From Phycisphaerales bacterium (lineage in GTDB: Bacteria; Planctomycetota; Phycisphaerae; UBA1845): a DNA stretch of 64,000 nucleotides. The notes beneath the pieces are model-generated. The model made no database searches and had not been told where the DNA came from. It saw nothing but the letters and a program-made list of their open reading frames with translations. The translations under genes were made by a program, and so were the position numbers. Positions within the stretch are counted from its first letter, which is position 1; the number at the start of each line of letters is the position of its first letter. The stretch spans positions 1 through 64,000 of the forward strand of contig JACKHG010000017.1 of assembly GCA_020639115.1 (NCBI GenBank), given 5' to 3'. Shown piece by piece: positions 34,672 through 44,807 of this stretch.

Positions 34672-35601
34672 TCAGGCGATCGCGGGCAGCGGCTTTTCGC
34701 CCTTGGGCCGTGACTTCCAGCGGCGATGGATCCAGAGGTACTGTTCCGGCGCCCGCCGGATCGAGGCCTCCATCGCGTTGGTGAACTCCTGCGTGACCCA
34801 GCGGAGCGGGTCGTCGCGATTCTGCCATTCGGCGGGGTGAATGACGCGCTCCACGCCGACCTCGAAGCGGAAGCGGTTGTCGAGCCGCAGCGCGTAGCCC
34901 ACGATGATAGGCACGTCGCGCGTCATGGCGAGCAGGCCGATGGACTTGTACGTGGAAGCCTTGATCCCGAAGAAATCGACGAAGAGTCCCTTGCTGCCCG
35001 CGTTCTGATCGGCGATGAAGCCGAGGGCTCCGCCGCGGGCCAGGATATCCTCGGCGTTTTCCATCGCGCCCTTCTTGTCGATGAGTTCCAGGCCGGTCCG
35101 CCGGCGCACATCCACGACGTAGCGGTTGAGATAGACGTTATCGAGGGGGCGCATGATGGCGGCCACGTCGAAGCCGAAGAGGGCGAGCAGGTAGCCGGCC
35201 AGCTCCCAATTGCCGAAGTGCGGCGTGAGCAGCAGCGCCCCCTTGCCGTCGAGCATGCTGCGCAGGGCGTCGCGCAGGTTATGCAGGCGGATGTAGCGTC
35301 CCCAGGTGCGTTCGTTGACGAGCAGGGGCAGGAAGATGAAGTCGATCGCCAGCATGGCCAACGCCTCGAGCGAGCGCAGCGCCATCCGCTCGACCTCGCG
35401 GTCGGAGAGGTCGGGGCCGCAGGCCATGCGGATGTGGGCGCAGGCCCGGCGGCGGTGGCGCGGCAGCACGTACCACCACACGCGGGCGAAGACCCGAGCC
35501 GTGCGGAGATTCCAGTTGACGGGGAAGACGCGCAGCACCCCGATAAGCACGCGGGCGAGCGCATAGACCATCCAGGCGGCGGCTCCGTCCTTCCGCTTCA
35601 T
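34672..35601 (-). CDS. Lipid A acyltransferase, LpxL/HtrB family
   Basis: 309 residues, the usual length. The catalytic motif H-F-G-N-W-E is at 128-133 (His128, Glu133), preceded by a membrane-proximal N-terminal helix (about 8-28). Later motifs R-P-L-D-N, A-D-Q-N-A and F-F-G are typical. Family members add secondary acyl chains to lipid A at the inner membrane from acyl-ACP. Acyl specificity cannot be read. Starts 71 bases after the FlgI-like gene and is followed by the thioredoxins; the lpxD-lpxI pair lies 22 kb away. Confidence 0.88.
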   Translation of the reverse strand: MKRKDGAAAWMVYALARVLIGVLRVFPVNWNLRTARVFARVWWYVLPRHRRRACAHIRMACGPDLSDREVERMALRSLEALAMLAIDFIFLPLLVNERTWGRYIRLHNLRDALRSMLDGKGALLLTPHFGNWELAGYLLALFGFDVAAIMRPLDNVYLNRYVVDVRRRTGLELIDKKGAMENAEDILARGGALGFIADQNAGSKGLFVDFFGIKASTYKSIGLLAMTRDVPIIVGYALRLDNRFRFEVGVERVIHPAEWQNRDDPLRWVTQEFTNAMEASIRRAPEQYLWIHRRWKSRPKGEKPLPAIA

Positions 35602-35673
35602 GGCCGCATTGTAGGGACGCAGAGCGGAAGCGACAGGCCCCCGGACGGACGCGCGGCCGACGGATGGCGGCGG

Positions 35674-37440
35674 CTACGGCCCGGACTCGGCGCGGCTCAG
35701 GCTGATCGGTTCCGACTCCGGGCGGCCGCCGGGCTTGAGCGGTCCGAACATCTCCTCGACGCTGGCGGTCTGCAGCATGAAGTCCGCGTTGATGAAGCCG
35801 CCGGAGGAGAGGTCGGCCACGGTGCGGGTAATCGTGGAATACCCCAAGGCCAGGCCGTGCACGTCGGTGTCGCTGGTGGCGACGGGATCGTCGCCGAGCA
35901 TGTGGATCAGCTCGGGCAGATCGGTCGGCCCGGCCAGCGGCGGCGATTGCCGGTGGCCGAAATTCGTGCGGCGAACGAGCGTGAGCTGCTCGTCGCCCGC
36001 CTGGGCGCTGATGGTGATCATGTCGCTCGGATCGCGGTAGTAGACGGGGGCTGGACAGGTCAGCGCCGTGCCGAAGAGCACCATGCGCTGGGCGCCGGTC
36101 CGCCGCACGTAGATGAGGTTGCCCGCGGCGGAGGGCACCTGGTCGAGCGTGAAGTTGTTTTCGCCGACCGGCTCGCTGCGGATGGTCACGTCGCCGCGGG
36201 CGAGCAGCGCCTCGTAGGCCTCGACGCGGATGCGCGGGTCGGAGTCGTTGAGCAGTTCGCGCAGTTCGCCGGCGGCGCGGAACGACTTGCGGGCCCGGCC
36301 GAGTTCCTCGATTGCGGTGAGGCGGTAGGCGCTGGCCTCGTCGTGGGCCGCCGCGGAGAGCACCTCGACCGCGACGTCGTCGCCGAGCCGCAGGCCGGTG
36401 ACGGCTGCGTAGAAGCGGGCGTGCTCATGGCTGTCGGTGTAGAGTTTCTGCACGGTGGGCAGCACGGTCCGCCCGATGCCCTCCCAGGCCAGCGCGATGT
36501 CCGGGTGCGGAGCATCGGGATCGACGATCTCGTCGGCGAGCTTGCGTGTGCGGTCCTCGAGGAATCCCGGACGCTCGGGCAGGTAGAGGTGCCGCACCAG
36601 GGCGAGAAAGTGGAAGGGGTCGTCGGCGAATTCAGCCGGCACGCGCAGCTCGATGTAGGACGGCGTCGTCGCCTCGGCCACCTTGCGCAGTTCCGGGAAA
36701 CGCGCATTGATCTTGTTGGAGATATGCCGCACGCGCTGGAACGACGGGCGCGTCAGCACGAAGCGAAGCCGGCGCGGCGTGCTCACCTTGCCGCCACCGA
36801 TGACCATGCCCTCGCGGGCGCTGAGCTGGATGCGCTCGTCGTCCGCCTTGTCGAAGGGATTGATGAAGATGGCGCCGTCCGCGGTCGCGAGCGTCTGCCC
36901 CTCGATGACCGATCCCGAGCCGACCTCGCGGAAGATGTGCAGGTCGGCGGTGTAGAGCCGTCCGCCCTCCAGCGAGACGGTCTGGGTGCCGGGCAGCGCG
37001 CGCACGGTGACGTCGAAGGTATCGCCGGTCTGGGCCGCAGCCGGGATCTGGCCTTCGACGAGCACGACGGCGGTGTCGGCGTCGTCGATGATCTGTTCGG
37101 GGGTGATGCGGGCGGGCTTGAGGCCGGGGCCGGTGAACTCGGTGCGCTTGTACATTTCCTGTACGAGCCGGTCGCGGATCTGCTCGGGGCACTCGCTCGA
37201 CCCGCGGTCGCCGAGGCCGGCGACGAGGCCGTAGCCGCGGACGCGCATGAAGCGGAGGCCCTCGATCCAGCCCTGTTCGGCGACGGTGTCGTGGTAGGCT
37301 GCGGAGTCGGTGAGGCCTTGCAGCTTGGCGTCGACGAAGCCCTTTTCGACGTCGGGTTTCTTGGGCTGGGTGTCCCAGGTGAAACTGCAGCCGGCGAGGA
37401 GGCTGCATCCGATAACCATCGCGATCAGTTTCCGGCACAT
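35674..37440 (-). CDS. FlgI-like (flagellar P-ring domain) lipoprotein
   Basis: 588 residues from the ATG at 37440, where a lipoprotein signal begins (MCRKLIAMVIGCSLLAGC); 112 further codons upstream are open but lack a signal. Residues about 65-220 match the P-ring protein core: V-R-G-Y-G-L-V-A-G-L-G-D-R-G, D-T-F-D-V-T-V, G-G-R-L-Y-T-A-D-L and G-G-G-K-V-S. After that it differs from FlgI, with an alpha-helical region that has HEAT-like features (about 330-450), and a final beta region. FlgI is normally a periplasmic ring protein without a lipid anchor, so this is a planctomycete variant whose job may not be flagellar. No other flagellar gene is near. Confidence 0.8.
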   Translation of the reverse strand: MCRKLIAMVIGCSLLAGCSFTWDTQPKKPDVEKGFVDAKLQGLTDSAAYHDTVAEQGWIEGLRFMRVRGYGLVAGLGDRGSSECPEQIRDRLVQEMYKRTEFTGPGLKPARITPEQIIDDADTAVVLVEGQIPAAAQTGDTFDVTVRALPGTQTVSLEGGRLYTADLHIFREVGSGSVIEGQTLATADGAIFINPFDKADDERIQLSAREGMVIGGGKVSTPRRLRFVLTRPSFQRVRHISNKINARFPELRKVAEATTPSYIELRVPAEFADDPFHFLALVRHLYLPERPGFLEDRTRKLADEIVDPDAPHPDIALAWEGIGRTVLPTVQKLYTDSHEHARFYAAVTGLRLGDDVAVEVLSAAAHDEASAYRLTAIEELGRARKSFRAAGELRELLNDSDPRIRVEAYEALLARGDVTIRSEPVGENNFTLDQVPSAAGNLIYVRRTGAQRMVLFGTALTCPAPVYYRDPSDMITISAQAGDEQLTLVRRTNFGHRQSPPLAGPTDLPELIHMLGDDPVATSDTDVHGLALGYSTITRTVADLSSGGFINADFMLQTASVEEMFGPLKPGGRPESEPISLSRAESGP

Positions 37441-38012
37441 GGCGGGGTCAACGTCTCCCAGGCAGGGGCACGTTTCGCGGGACCGGGCGGTTGCCGCCGG
37501 ATCTCCCGCAACTTCCGGCGGCACAACGGTTTGAAGGCGCACGGTAACCGCCGGCCGCGTCCGCGTCAATTTCCGGGTGGCGCCGCGTTTTCGGCCCTGG
37601 GCCCGGCGATTTTCGCACGCGGGGGCGGGCGGTGCTGAACCGCCGGCGAGGGGCCGACAAGTCTGATATGCGGGCGGGCGCGCGCCCGGGCCGCGTAGGG
37701 TGGCCTCGGATTGCCAATACCCAATCCGCAGGCCGCGCGTGTTCGCCGCGTGTGTCCCGGCGGGAATGACGGACACACGCCGGATGCAGTCGCGACGAAG
37801 GACTGACGCATCGCCGGTGGAAGTGCGGCGGTTTTGCCGCAGACACTGGTTGAATGGCGGACGACAGACGTATACATTGACTGTGGGTGGGTTGCCGTGT
37901 CGGGTGCGTCAGTCTTCTGTCCTCCAACCGATATCGAAACATCCCGGGCTGGAGCGAGGTTCCGAGGCGCGGGCGCCGGGTGCCTGGCGTTTCCAAGAGT
38001 GAGTTTTCCGCC
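37441..38012. other. Divergent intergenic region
   Basis: About 570 bases between the FlgI-like gene (minus) and the protease gene (plus). A weak promoter candidate for the protease is TTGAAT (37850-37855) with TATACA (37871-37876), but the spacing is only 15. No separate gene is supported. Confidence 0.4.
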
Positions 38013-41000
38013 ATGCGGAGAGTACGTGTGCAACGAGCAAGCATGATCGTGGTTGCCGGCCTGGTGGCTGGTTGGTGCGCGACGGGTGTCCGAGCGCAGG
38101 GAGCGCAGAACGCGCCGGCGTCGTTTGATCCTGCGGTACCGGTCGGGCAGGTGACGAAGCTCGTTCTGCCGGGCGGCGCGGAAATCCGCCGCACGCAGGC
38201 GCGGGTGCAGCAGGCCGAGTCGATCGTCGTCGAGAATTCGCCGACGGTGGTGACGACGTGGGAGGAGGTCGACGCGGCGGGCAACGTCCAGCCCTACTTT
38301 GCGGTCAGCCTGGATGGCGCGCGGGTGGACACGGTGCGTGCGACCGACTACCTGCTGAAGTGGCGGCACGCGCAGTTCGACCCGGCGCAGACGGCTGACC
38401 CGGTCGCGGCGGAGTTGGCGCTTCCGGCGGACAACCGGCTGTACGTGGTGCAGTTCACGACGACGCCGCTGGCGGTCTACCGCCGGCAGCTCAGCGGGTT
38501 GGGGGCTGCGGTGCACCAGTACGTGCCCGACTACGCTTATATCGTGGAGATGGCGCCGGACGTGCGCGACCAGGTGGCGGCGCTGCCCTTCGTGCGGGTG
38601 GTCGAGCCTTACGCGGTCGCGTACCGCATGGAGCCGGAGCTGCGCACGGTGCTGCAGCAGCGCGCGGCGGATCCCGGGGCGCGTCGCTACGCCATCCGGG
38701 TCATCGACAAGGACGCGGCGCGCAAGCAGGCGGTGGCGGACGCGATCGTGGCGCTCGGCGGGACGATCGACGTGCTGTCGGCGGGCGGTTTCATGATCGA
38801 CGCGACGCTCACGCGCGCGCAGCTCGCCGCGATCGCGGAGATGAATGACGTCGAATACATCGGGCTCTGGTCGGAGCCGCAGACGCGCATGAACATCGTG
38901 CGCATTGTGGGCGGGGCGAACACGGTGGAGAGCCTGGCGGGCTATACGGGCGCCGGCGTCCGCGGGGAGGTGATGGACAACGGTTGCCAGGTGAACCACC
39001 CGGACTTCAACGGGCGCATCGACATTCACGGCGCGACGGGTTTCGCGGTGCAGACGCACGGCACCGCCACGTTCGGAATCGTGTTCGGCAGCGGTGCGGG
39101 GAGCTCGACCGCCCGGGGCATGCTGCCGGACGGATTTGGGTATTTCCGCTACTGGACCCAATCGGTCAGCCGGTACGACGGAATCGAGGAGCTCACCCAG
39201 TCACCGCGCAGTTGCGTGTTCCAGTCGAACAGCTGGGGGTTCGCGGATACGACCAACTACACGAACTACACCGCCGAGCTGGACGATGCGGTGTTCGATT
39301 TCGACGTGGTCGTGCTGCATTCGCAGGGCAACTCGGGGACGCAGGCGGGCGTCGAGCAGGCGTGGGGCAAGAACGTCGTCGGCGTCGGCGGTATCGTCCA
39401 CCGCAACACGTCGACGCTCAGCGATGACTACTGGGGCGGTGCGGGCACCATCGGCCCCGCCGCCGACGGCCGCATCAAACCCGACCTGTGCTTCTGGTAC
39501 GACAGCATCCGCACGACCTACCCGACGAGCACGTACACGAACAGTTTCGGGGGAACCAGCGCGGCGTGTCCGGAAACGGCGGGCCACTTCGGCCTGTTCT
39601 TCCAGATGTGGAAGGACGGCATCTTCGGCAATCCGGTGTCCGGCGGGACGGTCTTTCAGGAGCGCCCGCACAGTTCCACGGCGCGCGCCGTGATGATCAA
39701 CACGGCGTCCCAGTATCCGTTTTCCGGTACGGGCGCCGACCTGACCCGCGTGCACCAGGGCTGGGGACGTCCCGACGTCGCCAACCTCTACGATCTGCGC
39801 GACAACCTCTTCGTGGTGGATGAAACGGACGTGCTGGCGGAGTTCCAGACGCGGCGTTACTCGACGCTGATCACGCCCGGCCAGCCGCACAACGACATCC
39901 TGAAGGCCACGCTCACGTACAACGACCTGGCCGGCATTACCAACGCCGGACAGCACCGCGTCAACGACATGACGCTGAAGGTGACGTCGCCGAGCGGGAC
40001 GGTCTACTACGGCAACAACGGGCTGCTCGCGGGCAACTGGTCCACGCCGGGCGGTTCGCCGAACACGATCGACACCGTCGAGAACGTGTTCATCCAGAAT
40101 CCGGAGCAGGGGCTGTGGTCGATCGACGTCACCGCGGCGGAGATCAACCAGGACGGGCACGTCGAGACCGGGGCGCTGGACATGGACTACGCGCTGGTGG
40201 TTTCCGGCGGGGTGACCATGGCGGACTGCAACGCCAACGGCGTGGTCGACCCTTGCGAGACGGATTGCGGCCTGCCGGGATGCAACGTGCCCGGATGCGG
40301 CCAGAACCCCGACTGCAACGGCAATCAGCTTCCCGACGAATGCGATATCGGCATCGGTGTTTCGGCGGACTGCAACGCGAACTCCGTTCCCGACGAGTGC
40401 GAACTCGCCGGCAACGACTGCAACGCGGACCAGATTCCCGACGAGTGCCAGCTCGCGGGCAACGACTGCGACGGCAACCAGGAACCGGATGACTGCGATG
40501 CGCAGGCGCTGGCGGGGACGATCTCGTCGCCCGCGAACCAGACGCCGTGCCCCGGCGCCAGCGCGTCGTTTTCGGTCACCGCGCCCAGCGCCACCGCTTA
40601 CCAGTGGTACCACGGCGCCGTCGCGCTCAGCAACGGCGGCAGTATCAGCGGCGCGCAGTCCGCGACGCTGACGATCGATCCGGTCGCTGCCGGCGACGAA
40701 GGCGCGTACAGGTGTGAGGTCAGCAGCGGATGCATTTCGACGATGAGCGGTTCGGGTACGCTCGACCTCGAGTCGGATGATCTGCAGGTGAATTTCGTTA
40801 CGCCGTCCACGCTGCAGATCTGCGCGAGCGGCGCCACGTTTGCCGGCTTCGAGGTCGCGGTGAACGATACGACGGGCGTCACGTACCAATGGAGCCACGA
40901 CGGGCAGGATCTCACCGATGACGGGCGCATCACCGGCGCCAACACGAAGCGCATCGAGATCAATCCCCCAACCGGGGCCGACATCGGGAGCTACACGTGC

Positions 41001-41552
41001 ACCGTCACGAACGCGTGCATGGCGACTCCGGTCGAGGCGACTGCGAACCTGTACGTAGGCGCAGCGTTCCTGGAGCAACCGCCCGCGACGCTCTGCACCG
41101 AGTACGGCAGCGATGCCGTGTTCACCGTCGTTGCCGCCGATCCGCAACCGGACATCTTTCAGTGGTTCGAGGGCGCGGCAGCGCTGGCGGACGGTGGCCG
41201 AATCTCCGGCGCCACGACCGGCACCCTCACGCTCAGCAATGTCGGCGCGGCGGACGATGGACGCACGTTCAGCGTGCGGATCGCCGTGGCGGATCCGTTC
41301 TGCTTGAACAACTCGGACGTGGCGGTGCTGCACGCGGCGCCGGCGGGCGCCTGCCCGAGCTGTCCGACGCCGGGCGACATGGACGGCGATGGAGATTACG
41401 ACCTTTACGACTACTACCGGTTCACGCTCTGCTTCGGAGCCGACGTGAGCCTGGTGAGTGAATGTGCGTGCGCGAACGTGGCGGATTCCGACACGATCGT
41501 GAACATCAGCGACTGGACGGCGATGCAGAGCCTGGTTGCCGGGCCGAACTGA
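38013..41552 (+). CDS. Secreted subtilisin-like protease with DCN repeats, Ig-like domains and dockerin-type end
   Basis: 1,179 residues from the ATG at 38013 (signal peptide M-R-R-V-R-V-Q-R-A-S-M-I-V-V-A-G); 42 more codons upstream are open. After a propeptide-like part (about 30-290) the S8 triad is Asp322 (E-V-M-D-N-G), His349 (T-H-G-T-A) and Ser516 (G-G-T-S-A-A-C-P). A P-domain (about 590-720) ends in M-D-Y-A-L-V-V-S-G. Then come five Cys/Asp/Asn repeats of the D-C-N-x-N-x-x-P-D-E-C type, about 20 residues each and probably calcium-binding, three Ig-like domains and two dockerin-type loops (D-M-D-G-D-G-D-Y-D-L-Y-D-Y and D-S-D-T-I-V-N-I-S-D-W). First of three adjacent genes with the same C-terminal half. 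Confidence 0.9.
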   Translation: MRRVRVQRASMIVVAGLVAGWCATGVRAQGAQNAPASFDPAVPVGQVTKLVLPGGAEIRRTQARVQQAESIVVENSPTVVTTWEEVDAAGNVQPYFAVSLDGARVDTVRATDYLLKWRHAQFDPAQTADPVAAELALPADNRLYVVQFTTTPLAVYRRQLSGLGAAVHQYVPDYAYIVEMAPDVRDQVAALPFVRVVEPYAVAYRMEPELRTVLQQRAADPGARRYAIRVIDKDAARKQAVADAIVALGGTIDVLSAGGFMIDATLTRAQLAAIAEMNDVEYIGLWSEPQTRMNIVRIVGGANTVESLAGYTGAGVRGEVMDNGCQVNHPDFNGRIDIHGATGFAVQTHGTATFGIVFGSGAGSSTARGMLPDGFGYFRYWTQSVSRYDGIEELTQSPRSCVFQSNSWGFADTTNYTNYTAELDDAVFDFDVVVLHSQGNSGTQAGVEQAWGKNVVGVGGIVHRNTSTLSDDYWGGAGTIGPAADGRIKPDLCFWYDSIRTTYPTSTYTNSFGGTSAACPETAGHFGLFFQMWKDGIFGNPVSGGTVFQERPHSSTARAVMINTASQYPFSGTGADLTRVHQGWGRPDVANLYDLRDNLFVVDETDVLAEFQTRRYSTLITPGQPHNDILKATLTYNDLAGITNAGQHRVNDMTLKVTSPSGTVYYGNNGLLAGNWSTPGGSPNTIDTVENVFIQNPEQGLWSIDVTAAEINQDGHVETGALDMDYALVVSGGVTMADCNANGVVDPCETDCGLPGCNVPGCGQNPDCNGNQLPDECDIGIGVSADCNANSVPDECELAGNDCNADQIPDECQLAGNDCDGNQEPDDCDAQALAGTISSPANQTPCPGASASFSVTAPSATAYQWYHGAVALSNGGSISGAQSATLTIDPVAAGDEGAYRCEVSSGCISTMSGSGTLDLESDDLQVNFVTPSTLQICASGATFAGFEVAVNDTTGVTYQWSHDGQDLTDDGRITGANTKRIEINPPTGADIGSYTCTVTNACMATPVEATANLYVGAAFLEQPPATLCTEYGSDAVFTVVAADPQPDIFQWFEGAAALADGGRISGATTGTLTLSNVGAADDGRTFSVRIAVADPFCLNNSDVAVLHAAPAGACPSCPTPGDMDGDGDYDLYDYYRFTLCFGADVSLVSECACANVADSDTIVNISDWTAMQSLVAGPN

Positions 41553-41723
41553 TCGGCGCGCGCCCGGGGGGTTCTTTCGGTCGCAGCGGAGCACGGGGCG
41601 CCGGCAGGAGCTGAAGACGGCCTTCGCGCCGACAGATGCGCGTGGGGTCGTTATTGAGGCCGCGTACCGCGCGGAGGACTGGCACACGAGGGGTCGCCTG
41701 GACACCCAGATCGGGAGCATACG

Positions 41724-44700
41724 ATGAGAATCATTGCGAAGATGCACGGTAGCGGCGTGGTGCTCGGCTTGATGACGATTGCGGTCGGCGCGGCGGCGGT
41801 CCGTGCGGATGAGCCGGCCGAGTCGAAGGTGGTGGAATGCCCGGGCGTCGGCTGGCCGGCGGACTATCGGCCGGCGCCGTCCTTCGTGCAGTTTCCGTCG
41901 GCGCGCCTCGCCAATCGCGCAGCCCTGATCGTTCCCGAGGTGCGCCTGGCGGCCCCGGACGCGTCCACGCTGCGCGCCGAGGAGGCGCAGGGTGACGGCG
42001 AGATTGGGCGGGAACGCGTCGGTTTCAGCCGGGCGCTGGTCAGCCCACTCGTGGGTGAGTGGCACGCGTTACCCGACGGCCGCCAGCTCTGGATCGGCGC
42101 CGTCATCTCCACCGATGCGACGATGATCCGCCTGCATCTGACCGACATTCACCTGCCGGACGATGCGCGCCTGTACTACCACGCGCCCGACGAGCAGGCC
42201 TCGGCGGCAGCGCCGGTGGAAGGACACGGACCGCTCGACGATGGCACCTTCTGGACGGCGCCCGTTTTCGGCGACACGGTACAGCTCGAGTTGAGCCTGC
42301 CCGCCGACGCGCCGCGGACGCTGCCGTTTGAAGTGGACGAGCTCATCCATGGCTACCGGGCGGTCATGCCGGCGACGGATGGGGAACGGGCGGGTCTTAC
42401 CTGCATGCTGGACGTGCACTGTTCGCCGCAGTGGCCCACGTGGGAGGACATCAGCTATTCCGTCGGGCGCATGAGCTTCATCGATGGCGGTTCGGCGTAT
42501 TTCTGCACGGGCCAGTTGCTCGCCACGCAGAACAACGATCTCACGCCCTACTTCCTGACCGCCAATCACTGCATCAGCGACCAGACGGCGGCCAACACGC
42601 TGACCTGCCTGTGGTTCTACCAGACTTCGTCCTGCAACGGCGCGTTCGCCGCGACCGCCACGAGCAGCGGCGCCGACTTTATCCAGGGCAATTCGGTCGC
42701 GGACTACACGCTGCTGATGATCCGCGGCGCGCTGCCCACGGGCGTGTTCTGGTCGGGCTGGACGAATGCCAGCATCAGCACGGGGGTGACGGTGCACTCG
42801 GTTTCCCATCCGCAGGGGAGTTGGAAGCGGTATGCCCGCGGCACCAAGCTGAGCAACAATGTCAACGGTTATCAGCGGGTCAGCTTCAACCAGGGCATGG
42901 GCACGATCGACCAGGGCTCCAGCGGTTCGGGCATCTGGACGGACGGGGCCACCCCCGCGAACCAGTTGCTCTTCGGTGACCTGAGCTTCGGCTTCGGCCC
43001 GACGAACTGCGATGATCCATCCAACCCCGTGTACTACGGCCGGTTCGAACAGTACTACATCAACCTGCAGTTCCTCCTCGCGGAAGGCAGTGACGACACG
43101 CTGGAGGAAAACGACAGTTGTGCCGCGGCGGTTCCGCTCGGCAGCGTCACGTACAACAACCTCGTCGTCAAGAGCCTCGACGAGGACTGGTACGAACTCG
43201 ACGTCGGTTCCGGCGACACGCTGACCGTGAACGCCCAGTTCACGCACGCCAACGGCAACATCAACCTCGAGCTGTACGATGCGTGTGGCGGCAATATCGT
43301 CGCCACGGCGTCGTCGTCGACGAACAATGAACAGTTGTCTTATCTCAACTCGGGCGCGCCGCACGCCTACTTCCTGCGGGTTTTCCTCGCGAGCGACACG
43401 CGCAACGAGTACAGCCTGACGCTCACGGGCGTCGCGGTGGATTGCAACGTCAACGGCATTGATGACGCCTGCGAGACCGACTGCGGGCTGCCGGGTTGCA
43501 ACATCCCGGGCTGCGGGCAGACGCCGGACTGCAACAACAACCAGAACCCGGACAGTTGCGACATCGCCAGCCACTTCTCCGCCGACTGCAACAACAGCGG
43601 CGTTCCCGACGAGTGCGAGCTGGCGGGCAACGATTGCAACGCCGACCTGATACCGGATGAATGCCAGCTTGCCGGCAACGACTGCAACAACAACTCGGAC
43701 CCCGACGATTGCGACGAGGCGGCCCTGGAGGCGAACATCAGCCATCCGGCGGATCAGACGCCCTGTCCCGCCGGCAACGCGTCGTTCACGGCAACCGCCC
43801 CCGGCGCCACGGCCTACCAGTGGTACCGCAACGGGTCGGTCGCGCTCAGCAACGGCGGGAATATCAGCGGGGCGCAATCGGCAACGCTGACGATCGATCC
43901 CGTGGGGGCCGCGGACGAGGGCAACTACTCCTGTGTGGTCAGCGTGGGATGCATCTCGGCGTCGAGCACGTCGGCTTCGCTGGACCTGACCACGGACAAC
44001 CTGCAGGTCGACCTCACCTCGGCGACGCCGGTCACGAAGTGCTCGTCCGGCAGCGCCCTGGCGGTTTTCCAGGTCGCGGTCAACGACCCGACGGGCGTGA
44101 CGTACCAGTGGGACCACGAAGGCGTGGACCTGACGGATGGTGGCAAGATCAGCGGGGCCAATGCGTTTCGTCTCGAGATCACCTCGCCGGAACTGGTGGA
44201 CAGCGGCACGTACACGTGCACAGTGACCAACGCATGCTCGGCCCAGGCGGCGACCGCGAGCGGCGAGCTTTTGATCGTTCCGACCTTCGCGCAGCAGCCA
44301 CCGGCAACACAGTGCGTCGAATACGGGAGCAATGCCGTCTTCACGGCGCAGGCCAACGACCCTCAACCGGACATTTTCCTGTGGTACGAGGGTGCGACTC
44401 CGCTCAGCGATGGCGGACGACTCTCGGGCACATCGACCAACACGCTGACGCTGAGCAACGTGCAGGCCAGCGACGATGGGCGCTCGTTCGCGCTGCGTCT
44501 CGCCGTTGCCGACCCCTTCTGCTCGCTGTACAGTGAGGAGACGGTCCTGCAGGCGATGCCCATCGGTGCGTGTCCCAGTTGCCCGTCGGCGGGAGACATG
44601 GACGACGACGGCGACTACGACCTCTACGACCTGTATCGCTTCACGCAGTGTTTCGGCGCCGACGTCTCCGTTGTCACGGAGTGCGTTTGTGCGAACGTCG

Positions 44701-44768
44701 ATACCGGCAACACGTTGGTAGATCTGAATGACTGGGCGGCGTTGGAGAGTCTGATGACCGGCCCCTAA
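41724..44768 (+). CDS. Secreted trypsin-like protease with PPC domain, DCN repeats, Ig-like domains and dockerin-type end
   Basis: 1,014 residues with a signal peptide (hydrophobic to about residue 30). The catalytic domain (about 225-440) resembles lysyl-endopeptidase-type S1 proteases: His282 in L-T-A-N-H-C, Asp327 in V-A-D-Y-T-L-L, Ser400 in G-S-S-G-S-G. A prepeptidase C-terminal (PPC) domain follows (about 452-570, E-E-N-D-S-C ... D-W-Y-E-L-D-V). Then five D-C-N-x-N repeats, three Ig-like modules and a dockerin-type pair (D-M-D-D-D-G-D-Y-D-L-Y-D-L). The gene begins 171 bases after its neighbour ends and the next starts 39 bases after its stop, so the three may form one transcript. Confidence 0.88.
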   Translation: MRIIAKMHGSGVVLGLMTIAVGAAAVRADEPAESKVVECPGVGWPADYRPAPSFVQFPSARLANRAALIVPEVRLAAPDASTLRAEEAQGDGEIGRERVGFSRALVSPLVGEWHALPDGRQLWIGAVISTDATMIRLHLTDIHLPDDARLYYHAPDEQASAAAPVEGHGPLDDGTFWTAPVFGDTVQLELSLPADAPRTLPFEVDELIHGYRAVMPATDGERAGLTCMLDVHCSPQWPTWEDISYSVGRMSFIDGGSAYFCTGQLLATQNNDLTPYFLTANHCISDQTAANTLTCLWFYQTSSCNGAFAATATSSGADFIQGNSVADYTLLMIRGALPTGVFWSGWTNASISTGVTVHSVSHPQGSWKRYARGTKLSNNVNGYQRVSFNQGMGTIDQGSSGSGIWTDGATPANQLLFGDLSFGFGPTNCDDPSNPVYYGRFEQYYINLQFLLAEGSDDTLEENDSCAAAVPLGSVTYNNLVVKSLDEDWYELDVGSGDTLTVNAQFTHANGNINLELYDACGGNIVATASSSTNNEQLSYLNSGAPHAYFLRVFLASDTRNEYSLTLTGVAVDCNVNGIDDACETDCGLPGCNIPGCGQTPDCNNNQNPDSCDIASHFSADCNNSGVPDECELAGNDCNADLIPDECQLAGNDCNNNSDPDDCDEAALEANISHPADQTPCPAGNASFTATAPGATAYQWYRNGSVALSNGGNISGAQSATLTIDPVGAADEGNYSCVVSVGCISASSTSASLDLTTDNLQVDLTSATPVTKCSSGSALAVFQVAVNDPTGVTYQWDHEGVDLTDGGKISGANAFRLEITSPELVDSGTYTCTVTNACSAQAATASGELLIVPTFAQQPPATQCVEYGSNAVFTAQANDPQPDIFLWYEGATPLSDGGRLSGTSTNTLTLSNVQASDDGRSFALRLAVADPFCSLYSEETVLQAMPIGACPSCPSAGDMDDDGDYDLYDLYRFTQCFGADVSVVTECVCANVDTGNTLVDLNDWAALESLMTGP

Positions 44769-44807
44769 CCCGCGGCCCCCATGGCCGGGCGGCTGGAGCA
44801 ATACCGC

